DNA from: Planctomycetota bacterium
Lineage (GTDB): Bacteria > Planctomycetota > UBA8108 > JACQVS01
NCBI GenBank assembly: GCA_028280485.1
Contig: JANQLS010000041.1
Coordinates: forward strand, 30,767-94,766
Length of the DNA stretch: 64,000 nucleotides
Direction: 5' to 3'
Shown here: piece after piece, positions 59,380-64,000 of the stretch
Layout of the letters: each line of letters starts with the position of its first letter
Position numbering within the stretch: position 1 is the stretch's first letter
Program-made: the position numbers and the translations under genes
Notes under the pieces: generated by a model
Told to the model about the DNA's origin: nothing
Seen by the model: the letters and a program-made list of their open reading frames with translations, nothing else
Database searches by the model: none

Positions 59380-60657
59380 ATGAAAGCCAACTTTAAAATC
59401 TTTAGCGTTCTTTTGGCCTCTCTACTTGTTGGAAGCCTGGTGAGTTCAAATCTCGCATTCGGGCAAAAGAAGCTGAGTATTAAAACTCTTCAAGCTGCTG
59501 GTGGTACAGGTCTAGGTGCCGGAGCTGACGCCGGTTCAGGTCCCGCTGCGAGTGGGGGTGGAGGGATTTCCAAAGGACCTTCAGATGTTATCCAATCGAT
59601 CTCCTTTAATGGGGGAACATTGGGTATGTATCTTGAAGAAGTTAAAAAGACTCGTAAAACGCAAAATGTTGTTCCATTTAACGTCATCGTCAGTGGATCG
59701 GTTTCAGCGGATCAAGTTCCCATGCCCCCAGTTGTTTTAAGTTCAGTTAGAGTGCAAACCGCGATGGAGCTCATTGAGCTTGTTATCGACAGGAATCAAT
59801 TTCTCGTCAAAATTAGTGAGCTTAGGGGACGGGCAGCTAGAAAATCAGATCCCTTTTTATCTGACACTTATGTAGTTAGCATCGTGAAGTCTAACGCTCC
59901 CCGACGCCTAGCTCCAGTTCGACCGGGCCCCCAAAATTCGGAGTCAAAGCAGTTTGAAATTTTCTCCCTCGCATCTCTTAGAGATCTTTCAGGTACAAAA
60001 GATCCAAAAGAAGCGGATAGTGCTTTCAATACTCGTATAGAAACATTGCTTTCAGCCGTTCAAGCAGCCTTTGAATTAATCGCTTCATCTAAAGAGAAAA
60101 AAGGCAGCGCGCTTCCAGAAATTAGATTTCATGTAGATTCAGCCCAATTGTTTGTCTTGGGTACGGCTCAAGAAGTTGAAGTGGTTCAGAAAGTTTTAGA
60201 TCACCTAGAATCATCAGAGTCACAAAAGACTGCGCATGAGTTCCAAATCAACTCGCATCAATATCAACAGCACAAAAAGGACGTTGAGAACCTCAAGAGA
60301 GCTCTCGCTCGGGCAGAGGTGGAGATTTCTAGTTTGAGAGCCAAGAACAAAGAATTACAGGATATGAAAGCTAAGTATGAAGCGATTATGAAGAGCCTTC
60401 AAAATGCGCAACCTCGCCGAAGGTTCCGCGAAGCTAATGACCCCACCATCAAGCTTCTTGAAAAGACTAAAGAATCTTATAAAGACAATAGTGCGAAAAG
60501 GCTTCAAGATCGTCTTCGAATTCTGCGGGCTCAAGCTCAAGACGCCGAAGATGCAAAAGCAGCTGCCAAGAAAGCTGAAGCTGAGGCGAAAGCAGAAGCA
60601 AAGAAAAAAGCAGATCAGAAGAAAAAGGCTCAACCACAACCTAATGTCATTTTTTAA
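59380..60657 (+). CDS. Exported protein with secretin-N-like domain, coiled coil and Ala/Lys tail
   Basis: 425 residues; AAGGAG lies ahead of the ATG and a signal peptide is clear (FSVLLASLLVGSLVSSNLAFG). A Gly/Ala-rich linker leads to a domain at about 65-170, SISFNGGTLGMYLEEVKKTRKTQNVVPFNVIVSGSVSADQVPMPPVVLSSVRVQTAMELIELVID, whose beta-alpha pattern resembles the short STN/secretin N domains. A second alpha/beta unit (FEIFSLASLRDLSG ... EIRFHVDSAQLFVLGTAQEVEVVQKVLDHLE) looks like the N1-type fold, with a VxGT...V..VL pattern. A coiled coil at about 285-335 and an Ala/Lys-rich tail complete it. No beta-barrel gate domain is present. Next to an ECF sigma gene. Confidence 0.85.
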   Translation: MKANFKIFSVLLASLLVGSLVSSNLAFGQKKLSIKTLQAAGGTGLGAGADAGSGPAASGGGGISKGPSDVIQSISFNGGTLGMYLEEVKKTRKTQNVVPFNVIVSGSVSADQVPMPPVVLSSVRVQTAMELIELVIDRNQFLVKISELRGRAARKSDPFLSDTYVVSIVKSNAPRRLAPVRPGPQNSESKQFEIFSLASLRDLSGTKDPKEADSAFNTRIETLLSAVQAAFELIASSKEKKGSALPEIRFHVDSAQLFVLGTAQEVEVVQKVLDHLESSESQKTAHEFQINSHQYQQHKKDVENLKRALARAEVEISSLRAKNKELQDMKAKYEAIMKSLQNAQPRRRFREANDPTIKLLEKTKESYKDNSAKRLQDRLRILRAQAQDAEDAKAAAKKAEAEAKAEAKKKADQKKKAQPQPNVIF

Positions 60658-60720
60658 TCACGCATAAGTTCTCTGGAGAATTTGATTATTTCAAACTCAA
60701 TTCCGCCTACAAATCATGAT

Positions 60721-60754
60721 CGCAAAGACCCTCATTCAGCTGAGGGTTTTTGCG
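60721..60754 (+). terminator. Terminator-like hairpin ahead of the second ECF sigma gene
   Basis: CGCAAAGACCCTCA (60721-60734) pairs with TGAGGGTTTTTGCG (60741-60754) over 14 positions with one G-T, loop TTCAGC, and five T in the descending arm. It can end or attenuate the transcript of the exported-protein gene and argues that the sigma gene starts after it. Confidence 0.7.
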
Positions 60755-60762
60755 ATGGTTTA

Positions 60763-61326
60763 ATGGAGGATGTTCCTGAGCTCTGTAAGAGAATTCGATC
60801 TGGAGATACTCAGGCTTTTGAGGCATTTTATCTTCAATGGTTTGATCGAGCGTTTTTATTGGCGCGAAAAGCTACTGGGCGCGATGAGAGTTTCTGTTTC
60901 GATGTGATTCAAGAATCTATGTTGAAGCTGATTCAATCGTTGCCCGTTTTAAATCACCAACGAGCATTTGATGCCTGGTTCAGTAAGGTGATCTATTCCA
61001 CATCCAGGGATTTGCTTCGAAAAGAAATTCGATTAGCAAAACGAGAACAAAAGGCGATCACAGTTCACGAGAGAACTGAGGTGAGCCAAAGCCAAGTTTC
61101 TTCGATATTAGAAGATGAAGAAAGAATGGTTTGGCTGGAGAAGAAAATAAAAGAGCTTACTCTCGAAGAGCAACAACTTCTTCAACAGCGATTTTTCTTA
61201 GGTCGAAGCTTGGATCAAATTGCTCGTGGATTGGGAATCAGCGGTTATTCAGCTAGGTCTCGAGTAAAAAGATTGATTAAAAAGCTTAAGCCAGACTCTA
61301 AAGATGGCTACGGCTTTCAAATTTAA
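60763..61326 (+). CDS. ECF-type RNA polymerase sigma factor (second locus)
   Basis: 187 residues from ATG 60763. An in-frame TTG at 60682 would add 27 residues, but a terminator-like hairpin lies within that extension, its ribosome site is too close, and the added sequence is not sigma-like. Region 2: DTQAFEAFYLQWFDRAFLLARKATGRDESFCFDVIQESMLKLIQSL, AFDAWFSKVIYSTSRDLLRKE. Region 4: LEEQQLLQQRFFLGRSLDQIARGLGISGYSARSRVKRLIKKLK. It is followed 15 bases later by a membrane protein gene, as in the locus at 22513. Confidence 0.88.
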   Translation: MEDVPELCKRIRSGDTQAFEAFYLQWFDRAFLLARKATGRDESFCFDVIQESMLKLIQSLPVLNHQRAFDAWFSKVIYSTSRDLLRKEIRLAKREQKAITVHERTEVSQSQVSSILEDEERMVWLEKKIKELTLEEQQLLQQRFFLGRSLDQIARGLGISGYSARSRVKRLIKKLKPDSKDGYGFQI

Positions 61327-61341
61327 AATTGAACGAAATCA

Positions 61342-62004
61342 ATGATTCAAGAGAACCAAAACCAAGCCTTTGAAAAACTCTCATTGAGTGCTTCCGGTGT
61401 CAACCGAAAGCACGAGCTGTTGAGTGAACTCAAAGCGGAGCTTGAACACCAAACTGAAAGGAGGGAGGAAAGAGCAGCGACTCTTTATAGTTTACTTATT
61501 CTTGGGATGATCATCGGTTTGTTGTGGATTGCGGTGGATGATGTGAATACTGAGGAGAGACCACAACTCCAGCCCGAAATCGTTCAAGCTCAACCTGTTT
61601 TTGAAGAAAAATTAGTTGAATTTAAAAGGCCATTAGAGAATCAGAGCTTCAAATTTTCGGTCGTATCGAACCGTAATCTCAAAAGGAAGCTGGGGCAGCA
61701 AGCCAATCAACAACCCTCCAAAGCTCTCTTTGGTACTACGATAATTGCGAAAAAGAAGATCCCTCAAACCTGGCTGGCATCTTCGCGGTCAAGTTTTAAG
61801 CCGCGGTTTAAAGAGGTTGAATCTAAACGGCTGAAAAGGGCCCTCACCTTCTATTATCAAAATGAGGAAGCCGACAAAAAACTGACGGATTTGCTGATTA
61901 GTACAGATGATGCTCGAAATCTGCTAAAGGTCGCGGGTAAACTTGAAGGCATGATTCATGTCGCTGGGTTAACTCTGTTAGAGACCCAACTTGTTAGAAA
62001 CTGA
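61342..62004 (+). CDS. Single-pass membrane protein, probable partner of the second ECF sigma
   Basis: 220 residues. A helical N-terminal part of about 45 residues (HELLSELKAELEHQTERREERAAT) is followed by a membrane helix at about 47-64 (LYSLLILGMIIGLLWIAV) and a basic outer domain ending in a leucine-rich helix. No zinc anti-sigma motif. Position directly after the sigma gene and the topology parallel the 23063 gene, though the sequences are not clearly alike. An anti-sigma role is inference. Confidence 0.75.
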   Translation: MIQENQNQAFEKLSLSASGVNRKHELLSELKAELEHQTERREERAATLYSLLILGMIIGLLWIAVDDVNTEERPQLQPEIVQAQPVFEEKLVEFKRPLENQSFKFSVVSNRNLKRKLGQQANQQPSKALFGTTIIAKKKIPQTWLASSRSSFKPRFKEVESKRLKRALTFYYQNEEADKKLTDLLISTDDARNLLKVAGKLEGMIHVAGLTLLETQLVRN

Positions 62005-62029
62005 CCTGCTTTATTGAGAATCGTTTGCT

Positions 62030-62695
62030 TTGGATCAGAAAATATTAGACCGCTACCGCAGTGAAGAAGGGGCACACAGCTACCGTTCCAAGTTTAAAAA
62101 GCATTGGAATGAACGCATCAATGATCGGCATGAACAAAACTTGGTAGCCGCGTTATTGAAGAGTGCCAGTCAGGGGAAGAAGTTTTCTTCTGCGCTGGAT
62201 GCTCCCTGTGGTTGGGGCCGACTCTATCCTTTGGTCAGAGAAGTGAGCGAGCGGGTAGTAGAAGGGGATGTCAGTCAAGCCATGCTCGACCAGGCACAAA
62301 TTTACCATCAAACTTTGGATGGCTTAGGCCAAGCTGATGACTATGTCGTTTGTGATGCCATCAAAACGGATTTCCCCGATCGACATTTTGACCTCATTTT
62401 ATCGGTGAGGCTCTCGCATCACATTCGAGAGAAGAGTGAACGATTGGCTTATCTTAGGGAGCTTTTGCGAGTTTCGAATGACAGTGTTCTCTTCACCTAC
62501 TTTGGTGAAAACTCGTTAAAAAACCGTTTACGAGAGTTCCGTCGTAAATTTTCTAATAAGCGGTCGAAATGGACTCTTTCAACTGAAGATATTAAAAAAA
62601 CTACAGCCGAATGTGGCTATGAAGTCATCAGCCAAACCCCCCTTTCCCGCCTGTTTTCAGGTCATGTTTATGCCCTCCTAAAGCGTATTCCCTAG
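62030..62695 (+). CDS. Class I SAM-dependent methyltransferase
   Basis: 221 residues from a TTG start. Motif I is LDAPCGWGRLYPLV, followed by VVEGDVSQAMLDQAQ, the acidic YVVCDAIKTDFPDRHFDLILSVRLSHHI (post I and II) and LRELLRVSNDSVLFTYFGENS. This is a methyltransferase of the Methyltransf_11 type; the C-terminal half (RLREFRRKFSNKRSKWTLSTEDIKKTTAECGYEVISQTPLSRLFSGHVYALLKR) suggests a small-molecule, quinone or lipid-type substrate. It follows the sigma partner gene by 25 bases and may share its transcript. Confidence 0.9.
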   Translation: MDQKILDRYRSEEGAHSYRSKFKKHWNERINDRHEQNLVAALLKSASQGKKFSSALDAPCGWGRLYPLVREVSERVVEGDVSQAMLDQAQIYHQTLDGLGQADDYVVCDAIKTDFPDRHFDLILSVRLSHHIREKSERLAYLRELLRVSNDSVLFTYFGENSLKNRLREFRRKFSNKRSKWTLSTEDIKKTTAECGYEVISQTPLSRLFSGHVYALLKRIP

Positions 62696-62740
62696 GCTTA
62701 ATTTCCTCCCAATTTCCCTCCCGCCTTCGGCGCCAAAATT

Positions 62741-62901
62741 CCAACCCAGGGTTCAATTCAAGTCCCGCCATCTCCCAACCCAGGGTTCAATTTCCTGATC
62801 TAAAGTCGCTTCCTCTCCTGACTCTCGATGTTCACTCCGTGATGGTCCTATGCACACTCACTGCATCTTCACCAGCTCGACCTCCGAACCCTGGGTTCGG
62901 G
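62741..62901. repeat. Three further copies of the AACCC(A/T)GGGTT palindrome
   Basis: CCAACCCAGGGTTCAATTCA (62741-62760), CCCAACCCAGGGTTCAATTT (62774-62793) and CCGAACCCTGGGTTCGGG (62884-62901), the last an 18-base palindrome. A related ACCAACCCTGGGTGCGG lies inside the next gene at about 63086. These fill much of the 62696-63038 gap, which otherwise shows no gene. Confidence 0.88.
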
Positions 62902-63038
62902 AATTTCGTTACCAGGTAAGGGTTAAGTTGTTGTTTTTTAATGGCTTGTGGGCTTGTGTCCATCTTTGTTTCACTCTTGGCATTCGGTTTGTTTATAGGC
63001 TTCCCGTTCAAAATAACTTTGACCGTGGGAGAGGCCAA

Positions 63039-64000
63039 TGCAAGACGAGCATCAAATTCAATCGAGTGATCGTGGGGATTCCGACCAACCCTGGGTGCGG
63101 TTTTTCGATTCCTTTTTGAGTGAGAAAAACATCAAGTGGCTGCTTGGAACAGGAGTGTTCTTGCTCTTCGGCTCCTCGCTGATGTTGGTGACGAACCATT
63201 GGGAGAACCTTCATTCAGCCGCTAAGTATCTGACGATCCTCGGATACACCAGTGTGATTTGGATCTGTGGAGAACTTGTTCACAAACGGTTGAAACTTTT
63301 TCGAACCGGAAAATTCTTGCTGTCTCTGAGTCTCCTGTTGTTTCCACTCACCTGGGTGGTTCTCGCCCTGTCGGTCGAAGGTCAAGGATGGGCTTTAAGC
63401 TTGCTCGCACTTCAGTGCGCGATCAGCCTCCCGGCAACTTACCGCGTATTAAATTTCTTCCTAAGGGGATTTCAACCAACCTTCTATTTTGCTTATTCCG
63501 TTCTCTCGATCGTGCCTTACTTACTTGAAAGCTCGTTGATTCCATCGGGTCTTCAATTCTCAATGGGGAATCCCCTGGGGTTCTCAGTTGTATGGGCCGT
63601 GTTTTTCCTCGGCACGATCAAAGTTAACCGGCATGTGTTCTGGCTCGCCGAGGAGCATCGTCTTCCACGGGTTTTCGGCTTCTTCCCGATAACTCTCCTC
63701 GGCGGCCAATTTTTATTTATTACAACTGGCTACTTCAACTCCGTCGTGTCCATGCCCTGGTGGGGCTTGTTGAGTGCGCTCACAGGACTCGTCATCGCCA
63801 AAACGGCGGGGGATTGGATTCGCGTCCACCAAAACCGAACAGGTTCTTTGGTTCGCCCTTTACCTTGGATCGTTATCCTTCCATGCCTTGTCACTCTACT
63901 GCTGAGTGGAGCCGGGATCGGTCTCGCTGGTTACGGAATCGTGAATCCTCAATTGTCAGCTTACGCACTTGTGCCCACTGCATTGGTAGCGACTCTTTCA
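63039..64000 (+). CDS. Multi-pass membrane protein, 3' end beyond the window (DUF2157-like start)
   Basis: Open from ATG 63039 to the right edge, 320 codons, with GGGAGAGG just upstream. After a polar start (DEHQIQSSDRGDSDQPWVRFFDSFLSEKNIKW) come at least seven hydrophobic helices: LLGTGVFLLFGSSLMLV, YLTILGYTSVIWICGEL, FLLSLSLLLFPLTWVVLAL, GWALSLLALQCAISLP, GFSVVWAVFFLGTI, GFFPITLLGGQFLFITTGY, WIVILPCLVTLLLSGAGIGLAGYGI. The start, a soluble arm followed by GxGxFLLFGSSLMLVTNHW, resembles DUF2157-type membrane proteins, with low certainty. The rest of the gene is needed for a call. Confidence 0.8.

Noticed and set aside
60682..60762. N-terminal extension of the second ECF sigma from TTG
   Set aside because: A terminator-like hairpin lies within it, the ribosome site spacing is poor and the added residues do not resemble sigma region 2.
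1..64000. tRNA or rRNA genes
   Set aside because: I saw no GTTCRA-type T-arm with matching acceptor stem and no rRNA core sequence in the intergenic regions.

Overview
The window looks like a chromosomal piece of a moderate-GC (mid-40s % by eye) member of the Planctomycetota or a close relative. The evidence is two paired loci of the DUF1501 and DUF1549/DUF1553 (planctomycete cytochrome) families, exported proteins ending in dockerin-like paired calcium-loop repeats, a FecR-VIT-VWA protein, several Ser/Thr kinases and ECF sigma factors, and DapL-type lysine synthesis. No rRNA, tRNA, CRISPR array or recognisable transposase was seen.

Layout. 1-5.8 kb: a VIT/VWA protein cut by the left edge, a Rep/UvrD-like helicase and a PhhB-like dehydratase. 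5.9-10.4 kb: first DUF1501 + DUF1549/1553 pair. 10.7-18.6 kb: cyclophilin-like protein, DapL, a c-haem chemoreceptor, a Tat-exported Gfo/Idh/MocA oxidoreductase and a large HELGH metallopeptidase. 18.6-21.9 kb: an AT-richer cassette of two tandem paralogues of unknown function plus a third unknown gene, bracketed by palindromic repeats. 22-25.8 kb: CrcB, then an ECF sigma / membrane protein / exported protein operon. 26.3-30 kb: Ser/Thr kinase, PfkB-family kinase, SDR dehydrogenase. 30.3-41 kb: three exported proteins with dockerin-like tails, one carrying an intact PEP-synthase-type ATP-grasp domain, interrupted by an ECF42-like sigma and its DGPF partner. 41.3-46.2 kb: second DUF1501 + PSCyt1/DUF1549/1553 pair behind a GntR regulator. 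46.8-54 kb: small dockerin-like protein and a tetR-OMF-MFP-RND efflux operon with a clear operator. 54.4-59.2 kb: a 1600-residue fusion of Ser/Thr kinase, STAND-like ATPase, TPR and sigma-54 activator. 59.4-62.7 kb: exported coiled-coil protein, ECF sigma, membrane protein, methyltransferase. 63.0 kb to the edge: a multi-pass membrane protein, truncated.

The intergenic regions are unusually rich in short palindromic repeats. Several families share a GTAG or CTAG tag followed by a hairpin, as in bacterial REP elements. Two 232-233 bp elements (26.0 and 41.1 kb) carry terminal inverted repeats around an inverted pair of one of these families. A separate AACCC(A/T)GGGTT family flanks the 54-63 kb block.

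The most interesting items are the kinase/ATPase/TPR/sigma-54 activator fusion, the exported PEP-synthase-like protein, the unknown cassette with its co-duplicated repeat leader, the two ECF sigma loci linked to exported proteins with secretin-like pieces, and the nested repeats.
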